From Bacteroidota bacterium (lineage in GTDB: Bacteria > Bacteroidota > Bacteroidia > Cytophagales > Cyclobacteriaceae), in NCBI GenBank assembly GCA_016191555.1, contig JACPVX010000011.1, forward strand, positions 20,060-84,059: 64,000 bases of DNA, given 5' to 3'. The position numbers and the translations under genes were made by a program. This document shows positions 1-9,181 of the stretch, in pieces. Position 1 is the stretch's first letter, and every line of letters begins with the position of its first letter. The notes under the pieces were generated by a model that saw only the letters and a list, made by a program, of their open reading frames with translations, was not told the origin of the DNA and ran no database searches.

Positions 1-12
1 CAAAAGTACGAC

Positions 13-1146
13 TTACATAGATTTATACCTTGCACTTAAGAAAGTCATTATCACAAAAAGGAAAGCCACCAACATCAGGGCAATGCGAAGCGATTGCCAA
101 TTAGCCAATAGACCAATTAGTGGGGGGCCAAACAAAAACCCGGAATAGCCTACGGTAGTAACCATCGCCAGGCCCACACCGGGTGGCAGGTCTTTAGAAT
201 TGCCTGCGATGCTATAGGCAATCGGCACGATCGATGAAAGCCCGATCCCAACAATGAATAATCCGGTAATCACAGAATACGGATTGCTAAATGCTAATGT
301 CAATGAAATGCCGAGCGTTGAAATCACCCCACAAATAATCATCAGCTTGCGATCGCCAAACTTCAGTCGAGCGCCATCGCCAAAAAAACGACCGATGGTC
401 ATCGCCAATGCAAAGGCTGAAAGTCCTAATGGTGCAAGTGCCGGTGGTGCCATCGCGATGTTCTCCATGTAATTGGTACTCCAATCAGCCATAGCGCCTT
501 CGCCCAACATACAACAAAACGCAATTACACCGATACTCACCATCGCTACATTGGGCAACCGAAAAGCTGGGCCGTCCACTTCTTTTTCTTGTGGCTTATC
601 GTGAATAAGGTGGTAGCGCGCCCACGCGGCTCCAATCAAACTTAGAGCTACAACCGAAGCCAAGTGTATAAATAAAGTTGTTTCTAACTTAACAAATAAC
701 GCTCCGCAAAAAGCACCTGCAAACATGCCGATGCTAAACAGCGCATGGAAAGATGTCATGATCGGTTTCTCATGAATTTTTTCTACCATCACCGCTTGCG
801 AGTTCATCGATACATCTAACATGCCGGCTGTTAAGCCCATGATGAAGAAAAGAACAACCAATCCCGGAATTCCGAAACTAACCATAACCGGCACGAGTGG
901 TACGAAGATGCAATACAGAAATATGGAGAAAATAGTAATGCGTCTGCTACCATTGCGGATGATCAGCCATCCCGTAAAGGGCATGGCCAGCAACGCACCG
1001 ACAGAAGAAGCCAGCAACACAAATCCCAATTTGCCATCATTGATTTGGAAAATTTCTTGCACCCGTGGAAACCGCGCAGCCAGGTTGGCGTGGATAAATC
1101 CATTGATGAAGAAAATCAGTTTTACTGCAATGCGCGATGGACTCAA
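13..1146 (-). CDS. MFS transporter, substrate unknown
   Basis: This 377-residue protein has about a dozen hydrophobic spans and is an inner-membrane major facilitator carrier. A motif-A-like loop, GWLIIRNGSRR, lies at residues 59-69, and a degenerate second copy, GRFFGDGARLKFGDRK, lies at 252-267, as expected from the two six-helix halves. The stretch DVSMNSQAV near 111-119 resembles the YbjJ-like branch of small MFS carriers. The substrate cannot be told from sequence. No ATG lies near the start of homology, so TTG at 1146 is taken as the start; this is uncertain by a few residues. The stop is inside the window at 13-15, so the gene is complete. No partner gene is adjacent except the secreted amidohydrolase upstream. 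Confidence 0.85.
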   Translation of the reverse strand: MSPSRIAVKLIFFINGFIHANLAARFPRVQEIFQINDGKLGFVLLASSVGALLAMPFTGWLIIRNGSRRITIFSIFLYCIFVPLVPVMVSFGIPGLVVLFFIMGLTAGMLDVSMNSQAVMVEKIHEKPIMTSFHALFSIGMFAGAFCGALFVKLETTLFIHLASVVALSLIGAAWARYHLIHDKPQEKEVDGPAFRLPNVAMVSIGVIAFCCMLGEGAMADWSTNYMENIAMAPPALAPLGLSAFALAMTIGRFFGDGARLKFGDRKLMIICGVISTLGISLTLAFSNPYSVITGLFIVGIGLSSIVPIAYSIAGNSKDLPPGVGLAMVTTVGYSGFLFGPPLIGLLANWQSLRIALMLVAFLFVIMTFLSARYKSM

Positions 1147-1209
1147 GAGAGAATCGTTTAGATTTAAAATTATTTGGAAGTATTTACAAATGCGTTTATG
1201 ATATCGTCA

Positions 1210-2667
1210 TTACAACCCCTTTCTGAAATCCAAAGGAGGCTTACGATCGCCTATAAGTGATTTGTATTCAAAGCCAGCTCCGGTTTTTTCGGCCAACTCC
1301 TTTTTAGCTTTCTCAGTCAATTCCGGATTGTTAAACAAGTCGATTGCGGTCATGGTAATGCACTTAGCCGCATTCAACATCGCCTTCAGGCCAATGCCAT
1401 TACTTCCGGTTGCCACGGCTTGCCACGAATGCGGTGCTACACCGGGTATCCATGTAGCTGTGCCAAGACCAGTAGTGGGCACAACCCAGGTAATGTCGCC
1501 AACATCCGTAGAGGCCGGAAAGAAACCTCCTAGTTTGAAAGGTTGCACTTGTTGGGCTTGCGTTACCTCAGGTGCTTTGAAGGTAAAGCTGGCCTGAATC
1601 TTTTTTGCAAACTCGGCTTCTTCTGGTGTGTAAGTTACGCCTCCTACTTTTTTCAGATTGTCATACATCAACCGCGCCAGCGTTTCATTCGGCATGAGGT
1701 TAAACGATCCTGAGATCACTTCATACTTCGTGGTGGTCTCTGTTCCTGTAGCAGCACCTTCAGAACACTTCACAATTCGATCCCAAATTTCGGCAACTAC
1801 TTTTGCATCCGGATGACGAACCATGTATTCTACTTCCGCAAAGTCGGGCACTACATTCGCAGCTAAACCACCTTTGGTAATCACATAATGAATGCGTGCA
1901 TCGGAAGGAATATGTTCGCGCATCATGTTGGTCATGTAGTTCATCGCTTCAACAGCATCTAATGCAGAGCGTCCTTTTTCAGGAGCTGCTGCAGCGTGTG
2001 CTGAGCGACCATAAAAACGAAACAAGGTTTGTTTGATCGCCATGCAGGATTCGGGGCTTGCATCGTTCGTGCTGGACGGATGCCAATGCAACACCGCATC
2101 CACATCTTTGAACAAGCCATCTCGCACCATGTACACCTTAGCACCTCCACCTTCTTCAGCAGGAGTGCCATATAATTTGATGGTTCCTGATTTTTTATTT
2201 TTTGCCAACCACTCTTTCAATGTGATGGCAGCAGCCGAGGATGCAGTGCCAAATAAGTTATGTCCGCAGGCGTGACCTGCTTTTCCTTCCATCAACACTT
2301 TTTTCATCGGTACACTATCCTGGGATAATCCCGGCAAGGCATCAAACTCTGCAAGAATGCCAATAACCGGTTTACCCGAACCATACGTAGCAACAAATGC
2401 AGTTGGCATTCCGGCTACCCCCACTTCCACTTTAAATCCTTCTTTTCTTAAATTTTCTTGAAGGAGAGCGGTGCTTTTGTTTTCTTGAAAGCCCAATTCC
2501 GCATAGCTCCAAATTTGCTTGGCGATCTGCGCATACGCAGGGTAGTTCTTGTTCAGTTCTTGTAGGGCAAATTGTTTGTCTTTTTCTCCCGTGTTTTTGA
2601 GCGGTGTTTGTGCCAGCGCACCGAAAGCACATAGAAAAATGCCGAGTAGTAGAGATGAGTTACGCAT
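1210..2667 (-). CDS. Secreted M20-family amidohydrolase (AbgB-like)
   Basis: The 485-residue protein starts with a Sec signal peptide (about residues 1-20, ending GALAQ) and is expected in the periplasm or outside the cell. M20 metal-site motifs are visible: HACGH at 132-136, a Glu pair at 171-172 (GTPAEEGG) and His residues in HWHPS near 194-196. RSAHAAAAPEKGRSA at 221-235 fits the lid or dimerisation domain. Family members hydrolyse amide bonds of acylated amino acids or p-aminobenzoyl-glutamate, and AbgB is the nearest group I recognise. The exact substrate is not visible. The gene appears single, with its own candidate promoter upstream. Confidence 0.88.
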   Translation of the reverse strand: MRNSSLLLGIFLCAFGALAQTPLKNTGEKDKQFALQELNKNYPAYAQIAKQIWSYAELGFQENKSTALLQENLRKEGFKVEVGVAGMPTAFVATYGSGKPVIGILAEFDALPGLSQDSVPMKKVLMEGKAGHACGHNLFGTASSAAAITLKEWLAKNKKSGTIKLYGTPAEEGGGAKVYMVRDGLFKDVDAVLHWHPSSTNDASPESCMAIKQTLFRFYGRSAHAAAAPEKGRSALDAVEAMNYMTNMMREHIPSDARIHYVITKGGLAANVVPDFAEVEYMVRHPDAKVVAEIWDRIVKCSEGAATGTETTTKYEVISGSFNLMPNETLARLMYDNLKKVGGVTYTPEEAEFAKKIQASFTFKAPEVTQAQQVQPFKLGGFFPASTDVGDITWVVPTTGLGTATWIPGVAPHSWQAVATGSNGIGLKAMLNAAKCITMTAIDLFNNPELTEKAKKELAEKTGAGFEYKSLIGDRKPPLDFRKGL

Positions 2668-2687
2668 AGGTATTAGGTTAGGTAATA

Positions 2688-2717
2688 CAAAGTACAGAAT
2701 CCACGAAAGGGAAACAA
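2688..2717 (-). promoter_or_regulatory. Candidate promoter of the M20 amidohydrolase
   Basis: On the minus strand a TTG (2715-2717) is followed after 20 bp by TACTTTG (2688-2694), one base shorter than the Bacteroidota TAnnTTTG element. It sits about 20 bp upstream of the ATG at 2667. Confidence 0.4.
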
Positions 2718-2741
2718 CTTGTATTTCAGAGAAGGCAAAAA

Positions 2742-2767
2742 AAAGAGCCTCGGTTAAGAGGCTCTTT
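2742..2767 (-). terminator. Rho-independent terminator after rny
   Basis: There is a perfect 10-bp stem (2742-2751 against 2758-2767) with loop ggttaa. On the minus strand it is followed by a run of T, since the plus strand reads a run of A just left of the stem. It lies about 22 bp past the rny stop and closes the pheT-zapA-rny cluster. Confidence 0.85.
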
Positions 2768-2789
2768 AATTTTAGATGAATCAGTTCTG

Positions 2790-4361
2790 TTACTTCGCGT
2801 ACGCTACGCTACGCATTTCGCGAATCACCGTTACTTTAATTTGTCCCGGGTACTGCATGTCTTTTTCAATTTTCTGTGAAATGTCAAAGCTCAATTGTGA
2901 TGCACGTTCATCGGTTGCTTTTTCAGCATCCACCATCACACGTAATTCGCGACCGGCTTGAATAGCATAACATTTCTCTACACCTTCAAAGCTAAGCCCC
3001 ACTTGTTCTAAGTCTTTCAATCGTTTGATGTACTGCTCCATCACCTCGCGTCTAGCACCGGGGCGTGCACCTGAGATGGCATCGCAAGCTTGAACGATCG
3101 GAGAGATGATGCTGGTCATTTCAATTTCATCGTGGTGAGCACCGATGGCGTTGCAGATGATTGGGTGTTCTTTGTATTTCTGCGCCAGCTCCATACCCAC
3201 GATAGCGTGTGGTTTCTCTAATTCTTCCGGCCACACTTTACCAATGTCGTGTAGCAATCCGGCACGTTTGGCTTGCTTTACATTCAAGCCCAACTCGGCA
3301 GCCATAATTGCGCAGAGGTTGGCCACCTCGCGTGAGTGCTGCAATAAATTTTGTCCGTAGGAAGAGCGATAACGCATGCGACCAATCATCTTGATCAATT
3401 CAGGCGCCAATCCGTGAATGCCCAAATCGATTACCGTGCGTTCTCCAATTTCGACTACTTCGTCTTCAATGTTCTTTGTGGTTTTGGCCACAATCTCTTC
3501 AATGCGAGCCGGATGAATGCGTCCGTCTTGTACGAGGCGGTGCAGCGACAAGCGTGCGATTTCTCTGCGCACCGGATCAAAGCCGGAAATGATGATGGCT
3601 TCCGGTGTATCGTCTACGATAAACTCCACTCCGGTAGCGGCTTCGAGGGTGCGTATGTTACGACCTTCGCGGCCAATGATTTTTCCTTTGATATCGTCAC
3701 TTTCAATGTTGAAGATCGACACACAGTTTTCAACCGCATGCTCGGTGGCGGTGCGCTGAATGGTTTCCACCACAATCTTCTTCGCTTCTTTGGTAGCAGA
3801 TAACTTGGCCTGTTCCATGATGTCTTTGATGAACGAACTGGCTTTAGTTTGAGCTTCCTCTTTCATCGATTCGATCAGTTGATCGCGGGCCTGGTCGGCA
3901 GAGAGCTTAGAGATAGTTTCTAGCACAGCCACTTTTTGGGCGTTGAATTTGTCCAACTCTTCTTTGCGGCTTTTTACCAACTCGTGCTGTCTGGCTAAAC
4001 TCTGGCGTTCTTCGTCCAGTTCGCCTTCCTTGCGCTTTACCTGCTCTAGTTCTTTAGAGAGTTGGGCTTCGCGCTGTTTGATTTTTTGTTCGTTTCCGAT
4101 GATCTGGTTCTTCTTGCGATTGGCTTCTTCTTCGAATTCCTGCTTCATCTTCAGCAGTTTTTCCTTCGCTTCCAAAATCCGGTCTTTTTTGATGTTTTCG
4201 GCCTGAAGTTCGGCCTCTTTCACAATCAGCTTGGCTTTTTCGGAGGCCGATTGCTCATTCTTTTTGATTCTGCGTTTATACAGCATACTTCCAATTGCCA
4301 AGCTCAATAGAACAGTTACAACTGTTGCGATGCAGGCAATCACGATTATCTCGATTTCCAT
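2790..4361 (-). CDS. rny: Ribonuclease Y
   Basis: This is a 523-residue membrane-anchored endoribonuclease that starts mRNA decay. Its domain order is typical: an N-terminal transmembrane helix (about residues 3-27), a long charged coiled coil to about 190, a KH domain with [15 protein letters not shown] and an HD domain with [13 protein letters not shown] and LLHDIGK. The length matches the family (about 520). It is the last gene of a minus-strand cluster after zapA, with 107 bp between them, and a strong hairpin terminator follows it. Confidence 0.97.
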   Translation of the reverse strand: MEIEIIVIACIATVVTVLLSLAIGSMLYKRRIKKNEQSASEKAKLIVKEAELQAENIKKDRILEAKEKLLKMKQEFEEEANRKKNQIIGNEQKIKQREAQLSKELEQVKRKEGELDEERQSLARQHELVKSRKEELDKFNAQKVAVLETISKLSADQARDQLIESMKEEAQTKASSFIKDIMEQAKLSATKEAKKIVVETIQRTATEHAVENCVSIFNIESDDIKGKIIGREGRNIRTLEAATGVEFIVDDTPEAIIISGFDPVRREIARLSLHRLVQDGRIHPARIEEIVAKTTKNIEDEVVEIGERTVIDLGIHGLAPELIKMIGRMRYRSSYGQNLLQHSREVANLCAIMAAELGLNVKQAKRAGLLHDIGKVWPEELEKPHAIVGMELAQKYKEHPIICNAIGAHHDEIEMTSIISPIVQACDAISGARPGARREVMEQYIKRLKDLEQVGLSFEGVEKCYAIQAGRELRVMVDAEKATDERASQLSFDISQKIEKDMQYPGQIKVTVIREMRSVAYAK

Positions 4362-4468
4362 AGTTGAAAAAATTTAAGTTTGTTTTGCTCGAATTGCTCA
4401 CGAAGAGTGAAAGCAAAAAGAGCGCACCATCAACCAGAAAGGTGGAAAGGAGGGGAGCTGTAGGCGAA

Positions 4469-4753
4469 TTAGAGAGCTTGTGATACCAACTGTTGAAGGT
4501 GATTCACCTTTTCTATCACAGTTTGGTCAATTACTTGAAGGTTTTCTTCGTCTGCCATTTTATCTACCAGGCAATCGAAGGCCACCATAGCGAGCAAGTC
4601 TTGTTTGTCGTCCAAACCAAACTGGTCGCGGTAATATTTTATCTTTTCGTTGATGAGTTTGCCGGCCGCACGCACTTTTTCTTCTTCCTTGCGCTTTACC
4701 TTCATGGGGTATTCGCGGTCTGCAATCTTTATTTTTACTGATAGTTCGTCCAT
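4469..4753 (-). CDS. zapA: Cell division protein ZapA
   Basis: This 94-residue protein fits the small ZapA family. An N-terminal beta segment (ELSVKIKIADREYPMKV) is followed by a helix and a C-terminal coiled coil. ZapA binds and bundles FtsZ filaments at the division site. ATG at 4753 is preferred over the TTG one codon upstream. It lies 12 bp after a coiled-coil gene and upstream of rny, in a cluster that begins with pheT. Confidence 0.88.
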   Translation of the reverse strand: MDELSVKIKIADREYPMKVKRKEEEKVRAAGKLINEKIKYYRDQFGLDDKQDLLAMVAFDCLVDKMADEENLQVIDQTVIEKVNHLQQLVSQAL

Positions 4754-4765
4754 CAACTTACCGGG

Positions 4766-5062
4766 TTATCTGCTCAAGTGAGCTATGCACTTATCGATTT
4801 CTCGGATGTACTCGTCTACTTTCCTTTTCAACTCCGAAACACTACCGTCTTCCGGGTTTATATGGTCTACAATCTTAGTGATTTTAATCTGATTTTTAAA
4901 ATTGGACAGCTGCTCGTCCCGCCTCTTCAGGTCGTTCTTGAGCTCGTAATTCTCCAATTTCAAACCTTTGTTCTCGTCTTTAATGTGTTTATGCTCATTC
5001 AGCAGCACCAAAAGCTTACGTTCTAAGCCGTTAAGGTTGGTTTTTAATGCTTCTTGATCCAT
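4766..5062 (-). CDS. Small coiled-coil protein, possible ZapB-like partner of ZapA
   Basis: This is a 98-residue, highly charged protein that is predicted to be nearly all helical. Heptad-like runs such as LKLENYELKNDLKRRDEQL indicate a coiled coil, and there is no signal or membrane segment. The ATG at 5062 (MDQEALKTNL) is chosen because the 17 residues before it look non-coding. Its place directly upstream of zapA, 12 bp apart, suggests a division role like that of ZapB, which is also a short coiled coil. That is inference from neighbourhood and shape, not from a recognised family motif. Confidence 0.75.
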   Translation of the reverse strand: MDQEALKTNLNGLERKLLVLLNEHKHIKDENKGLKLENYELKNDLKRRDEQLSNFKNQIKITKIVDHINPEDGSVSELKRKVDEYIREIDKCIAHLSR

Positions 5063-5128
5063 AGGGAAATTTTTTTGGTGCTTTGGTTCGATACCGAGTG
5101 AGGTACTCCGCATCTTCCCTTTTTACGT

Positions 5129-7561
5129 CTATTTTCTGATAACGGCTCCCATTTTCTGTTCGAAAGCAACCATCAGTTTGTTCATTGTCTTGTCAATTTC
5201 TTCGTCTGTCAATGTTTTGGTTTCGTCCAGCAGGGTAAAACCAAGTGCGTAGGCTTTTTTTCCTTGCGGGATTTTGTCGCCTTCGTACACATCAAACGCA
5301 ATCAGTTCTTTTACCAATTGCTTTTCAGTAGATGCTACCAATTCCTTGATTTCGGCAAACGTCACTTGCTTATCCAACACGAGCGAGAGGTCGCGCCTTA
5401 CTTCCGGAAACTTGGGCACTTCTGTAACAACGAACTTAGGGTTTGCGCCTTTGAAAAGCAAGGAGGTATTTAAGTCGGCATAAAATATTTCTTGCTTGAT
5501 GCCAAAATCTTTTGCTAATGCGGTTTTTACTTTCCCTATTCGACCAATTTCTTTGGTGCCTTTCGTGATTTTCACTCCAAATTCGAAAAGCGCATCGGCC
5601 AGTGGTTCTTGTTTGGTATTTTCAACACATGCTTTTTGTAAAATGTGTGCCACTTGTTGTGCTACATCATAATAACTCACCGCACGGGATGCGTTTTGCC
5701 AATTTTCAGTTTCGAAACTTCCACTTAGGTACAACGCAAGGCGTTCTTCTTCCAGATATTTCTCTTGACCGCTTTTTGCAGCGTCTTTCCAATAGATTTT
5801 TCCGAATTCAAAAAGCTTCACGTCTTTTTGTTTGCGATTGATATTGTAAGCCACTACTTCCAAGCCCGTGAAAAGCATCGTTTGACGGAGGATGCCTTGC
5901 TCTTCACTTAACTTATTCAAAATTTCAACCGGCTCTCCGGCAAAGTTGAGCTGATGTTTTTGCTGATAAGCAGCATTTGTCAATGAATTGGTCAGGATTT
6001 CAAAAAAGCCATTGCCGGTTAGCATTTCGCCAATGGTTCGTTTGAATTTGTTAATATCCTTGGCGGGAAAGCTGGCTAAGTAATCAGTACCTGCAATTTC
6101 GGTCAACTCGATTTGGTTGAAGCCATAGATGCGTAAAATTTCTTCCACTACATCGGCTTCTTGCATCACGTCCACGCGATAGGGTGGAACGGAAACGGTA
6201 AAGCTGTCTTCCTTCTTATCGGTGATTTGAATATCCAGACTTTCTAAAATACCGAAGATCACATCGCGCGAAAGCGCTTTGCCAATCAAACGATTTACAT
6301 TTTTATCTTTTACCTCGATGATTCGGTTTTGAATTTTAGTTGGGTAGATGTCCACTACTTCAGATGCAATTTCTCCACCCGCCAATTCCTGAATCAATAA
6401 GGCTGCGCGTTTCACGGCATACACGGTTCCGTTCGGATCGGTGCCACGCTCAAATCGAAACGATGCATCGGTTTTTAATCCGTGGTGCATGCCGGTTTTC
6501 CGGATAACACTAGGCGACCAATATGCACCTTCCAAAAAGACATTCGTAGTTTTTTCGGTGATTCCGGAATTGATGCCACCAAATACTCCGGCTATACACA
6601 TTCCTTTTCCTTCGCCATCGCATACCATCAAATCGGTGGCTATGAGCGTGCGCTCTTTGCCATCAAGGGTTTTGAATTTTGTGCCGGCAGGTAAAGTTTT
6701 TACAATTATTTTTTTGCCGGTGATCTCGGCTACATCGTAGGCATGCAGTGGCTGACCCAACTCGTGACAAATGAAATTGGTGATGTCGACAATGTTGTTG
6801 ATCGGAGTGAGGCCAATTGCTTGCAAGCGCGCTTTCAACCAAGCGGGCGATTCTTTCACGGTAACGTTCGAGATAGAAACACCCGAGAAGCGCGGACACA
6901 TCTCCGGTTCTTCTACCGTTACCGGGATGGTGAGGGATGTATTATTTACGTTGAATGAATCAATCGATGGCCAGATGATAGCGCGTTTCTTCGCGGCTTT
7001 GATGTCGCGGGCCACACCAATATGGCTGGCTGCATCGGCACGATTGGGAGTGAGGCCGATTTCTAAAACATAATCTGATTGAATATTGAAAAACGTGGAG
7101 GCTAAAGTTCCATTGGCTGCAGAGGTATTCAATACCATAATGCCTGCATGGCTTTCGCCCAACCCGATTTCATCTTCGGCACAAATCATTCCTTCTGATT
7201 GCTCACCGCGAATTTTGGCGCTTTTGATCAAAAAGGGTTCACCCTTGGTAGGATATACTGTCGTTCCCACCGTGGCGACAACTACCTTTTGTCCGGCAGC
7301 TACGTTGGGAGCGCCACAAACTATTTGAAGTGGTTTTTCTCCACCCACATCTACGGTGGTGATGGAAAGTTTATCGGCATTGGGATGTTTACTGCACGTG
7401 AGCACTTCGCCAATGACTAATCCTTTGAGACCGCCTTTCACGGTTTCAAAAGCTTCCACACTTTCTACTTCAAGGCCAGTGCCGGTGAGTGTTTGCCCAA
7501 TTTCTTCCGGAGATTCCGGTATATCGATGTACTGCTTAAGCCAGTTGTAAGAGATCTTCAT
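5129..7561 (-). CDS. pheT: Phenylalanine--tRNA ligase beta subunit
   Basis: This is the 810-residue beta subunit of the heterotetrameric enzyme that charges tRNA-Phe. An OB-fold tRNA-binding domain (VIGEVLTCSKHPNADKL) is visible near residues 50-65. B3/B4 and B5 regions follow in the middle, and a C-terminal anticodon-binding domain (KFPEVRRDLSLVLDKQVTF) begins near 720. The length is normal for the bacterial long form. The alpha subunit gene pheS is not in the window. It leads the cluster pheT / coiled coil / zapA / rny on the minus strand. Confidence 0.97.
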   Translation of the reverse strand: MKISYNWLKQYIDIPESPEEIGQTLTGTGLEVESVEAFETVKGGLKGLVIGEVLTCSKHPNADKLSITTVDVGGEKPLQIVCGAPNVAAGQKVVVATVGTTVYPTKGEPFLIKSAKIRGEQSEGMICAEDEIGLGESHAGIMVLNTSAANGTLASTFFNIQSDYVLEIGLTPNRADAASHIGVARDIKAAKKRAIIWPSIDSFNVNNTSLTIPVTVEEPEMCPRFSGVSISNVTVKESPAWLKARLQAIGLTPINNIVDITNFICHELGQPLHAYDVAEITGKKIIVKTLPAGTKFKTLDGKERTLIATDLMVCDGEGKGMCIAGVFGGINSGITEKTTNVFLEGAYWSPSVIRKTGMHHGLKTDASFRFERGTDPNGTVYAVKRAALLIQELAGGEIASEVVDIYPTKIQNRIIEVKDKNVNRLIGKALSRDVIFGILESLDIQITDKKEDSFTVSVPPYRVDVMQEADVVEEILRIYGFNQIELTEIAGTDYLASFPAKDINKFKRTIGEMLTGNGFFEILTNSLTNAAYQQKHQLNFAGEPVEILNKLSEEQGILRQTMLFTGLEVVAYNINRKQKDVKLFEFGKIYWKDAAKSGQEKYLEEERLALYLSGSFETENWQNASRAVSYYDVAQQVAHILQKACVENTKQEPLADALFEFGVKITKGTKEIGRIGKVKTALAKDFGIKQEIFYADLNTSLLFKGANPKFVVTEVPKFPEVRRDLSLVLDKQVTFAEIKELVASTEKQLVKELIAFDVYEGDKIPQGKKAYALGFTLLDETKTLTDEEIDKTMNKLMVAFEQKMGAVIRK

Positions 7562-7580
7562 TTACGATAAAATCAAATAT

Positions 7581-7588
7581 CAAATATA
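7581..7588 (-). promoter_or_regulatory. Candidate -7 element upstream of pheT
   Basis: TATATTTG on the minus strand matches the Bacteroidota -7 consensus TAnnTTTG about 20 bp before the pheT ATG. No clear -33 TTG lies at the right distance, so this is only a candidate. Confidence 0.4.
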
Positions 7589-7640
7589 CCGGTTTATGTC
7601 GGCTATAGAAAAATAAAGTCTCAAATAGTGATGTTGAACT

Positions 7641-8531
7641 TTAGTATCCTTTTCCGGGTATTTCATTCCGAAACATTTCGATGCCTTTGCGATCTTGCAT
7701 CGTTACAAATACCGTTTTCCCATCAGGGCTACCAAAAACCAGATTACTGCAATTTTGTCCTTGCAATTTTATTTCTCGGATGATTTTTCCTTCTGGTGAA
7801 ATAACCACAACGGTGCCTTTGCCATAGCGTGTAGCATACAAGTTGCCCATTTTGTCGCATTTCATTCCATCGAAACCAAAATCATCAAATCGAATCAATA
7901 GTTTTTTGTTGCTAAGGCTTCCGTTTTTGTCAACTTGAAATGACCAAATGTTGCGCTGCACACTCTCATTGACATACAACGTCTTTTCATCAGGACTTAA
8001 CGCAATGCCATTGGTGGTGCCAAGGTTATCCAATAGCAGAATCGCTTTACCTCCTGTGTCTATTCGCCAAAGTTTGCCGGTGCTTTCCTTCCAATTGGGG
8101 TCGGTGGCAAACAACTGCCCTTTTTTATTGATGCACAAGTCGTTGGGTTGATTGAACAAGTCATGAGCGTACACCGTCACCGTTTTTGTTTTCATATCAA
8201 CACGCAACACCTGGTGTCCGGTGAAGTCGGCCAAGAACATAGAGCCTGCCTGATTGAACTGAATGCTATTGGCAGTGCTTCCCGCAGGAAGTGTCAGAAA
8301 TAATTCTGCTTCACCATTAGGTTTCACAAGGCCAACGGTTCCATCTTTTTCATAGTTCACCACAAACAAATTGCCATTTTTATCGAAGGCCGGACCCTCA
8401 ATATTGGACGAGAACAGATTGGGTTTGGTAAAGTCTTTCGAAATGTAAAGTGAATCTTGACCAAGGGCAGATGCAAATACAAACAGAAGTTTACTGACTA
8501 TCAAACTTCGTAGGGCAAGGGGATTTTTCAT
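7641..8531 (-). CDS. Secreted SMP-30/gluconolactonase-like beta-propeller protein
   Basis: This 296-residue protein has an N-terminal signal peptide (hydrophobic to about residue 24, ending SALGQ) and repeated propeller blades. Recurring patterns are FDKNGNLFVVNYEKDGTV, INKKGQLFATDP and GIALSPDEKTLYVNES, with a conserved N-D/N-G spacing typical of SMP-30/LRE lactonases. Such proteins hydrolyse sugar lactones or other cyclic esters using a bound divalent metal. The substrate cannot be told here. It lies 8 bp after the DUF1684 gene and forms an operon with it and radC. Confidence 0.8.
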   Translation of the reverse strand: MKNPLALRSLIVSKLLFVFASALGQDSLYISKDFTKPNLFSSNIEGPAFDKNGNLFVVNYEKDGTVGLVKPNGEAELFLTLPAGSTANSIQFNQAGSMFLADFTGHQVLRVDMKTKTVTVYAHDLFNQPNDLCINKKGQLFATDPNWKESTGKLWRIDTGGKAILLLDNLGTTNGIALSPDEKTLYVNESVQRNIWSFQVDKNGSLSNKKLLIRFDDFGFDGMKCDKMGNLYATRYGKGTVVVISPEGKIIREIKLQGQNCSNLVFGSPDGKTVFVTMQDRKGIEMFRNEIPGKGY

Positions 8532-8539
8532 GAAGTAAA

Positions 8540-9166
8540 CTAATGATAAACCTTCTCACCCGCCTTGATGGGAATGCTAAGAATATTCTCTTTTGGAGGA
8601 AACGGACACGAAAAGTTATCGGAATAAGCACAATAAGGGTTGTATGCTTTGTTGAAATCGAGGGTAACCGTAGTAGCGCCTGGCACTTTCTTCACATCTA
8701 AATATCGCCCGGCACCATAGGTTTCATCGCCACTGGTAGCATCCGCGAAAGCTAAAAACAACGTGCCGCGATATGGCCCCGGGTCAACCACTTCCAGCAA
8801 CAGCAATTTGTTTTTCTGATTATCGATACTAAACTCTGCATACGCATATTCTAAATACCTTTTCTCGACCCCATCGCTGGTGGCCAACACTACCATTTTT
8901 TTTGTTTCGATGGGGATAAGGTTAGCAATAGCTTTGTAAGTCAGATCCGCTGGGTAGTAGTTCAGTTTTGTGAATTTTGATGCACTATCTTTTCCTACAT
9001 AAAAAGGTGAACCTTCATCGTTTCTCATGAACAGGTTCTTTTCTTCGCGCTCTTTGTTAATCTGTTGTGAATACTCTTCTGGCGATTCGCCTCCGGTAAA
9101 GCTGTAATAAACGATCGTGGCCAAAAAAGCCATTACTCCGATTACAATGATTTGTTTATTTGACAT
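8540..9166 (-). CDS. DUF1684 domain-containing protein
   Basis: The protein has 208 residues, with an N-terminal hydrophobic anchor or signal (IIVIGVMAFLATIVYYS) followed by a soluble domain. The C-terminal signature (NPYCAYSDNFSCPFPPKEN) is the hallmark of DUF1684, a family of unknown biochemical function common in Bacteroidota. It probably faces the periplasm. It is 15 bp downstream of radC and 8 bp upstream of the SMP-30-like gene, so the three are likely co-transcribed, although no functional link is obvious. Confidence 0.85.
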   Translation of the reverse strand: MSNKQIIVIGVMAFLATIVYYSFTGGESPEEYSQQINKEREEKNLFMRNDEGSPFYVGKDSASKFTKLNYYPADLTYKAIANLIPIETKKMVVLATSDGVEKRYLEYAYAEFSIDNQKNKLLLLEVVDPGPYRGTLFLAFADATSGDETYGAGRYLDVKKVPGATTVTLDFNKAYNPYCAYSDNFSCPFPPKENILSIPIKAGEKVYH

Positions 9167-9181
9167 ACTTCTTGCAGGACG

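Noticed and set aside
3351..3803. 150-codon plus-strand ORF inside rny
   Set aside because: It is fully antisense to a well-supported gene and has no family features.
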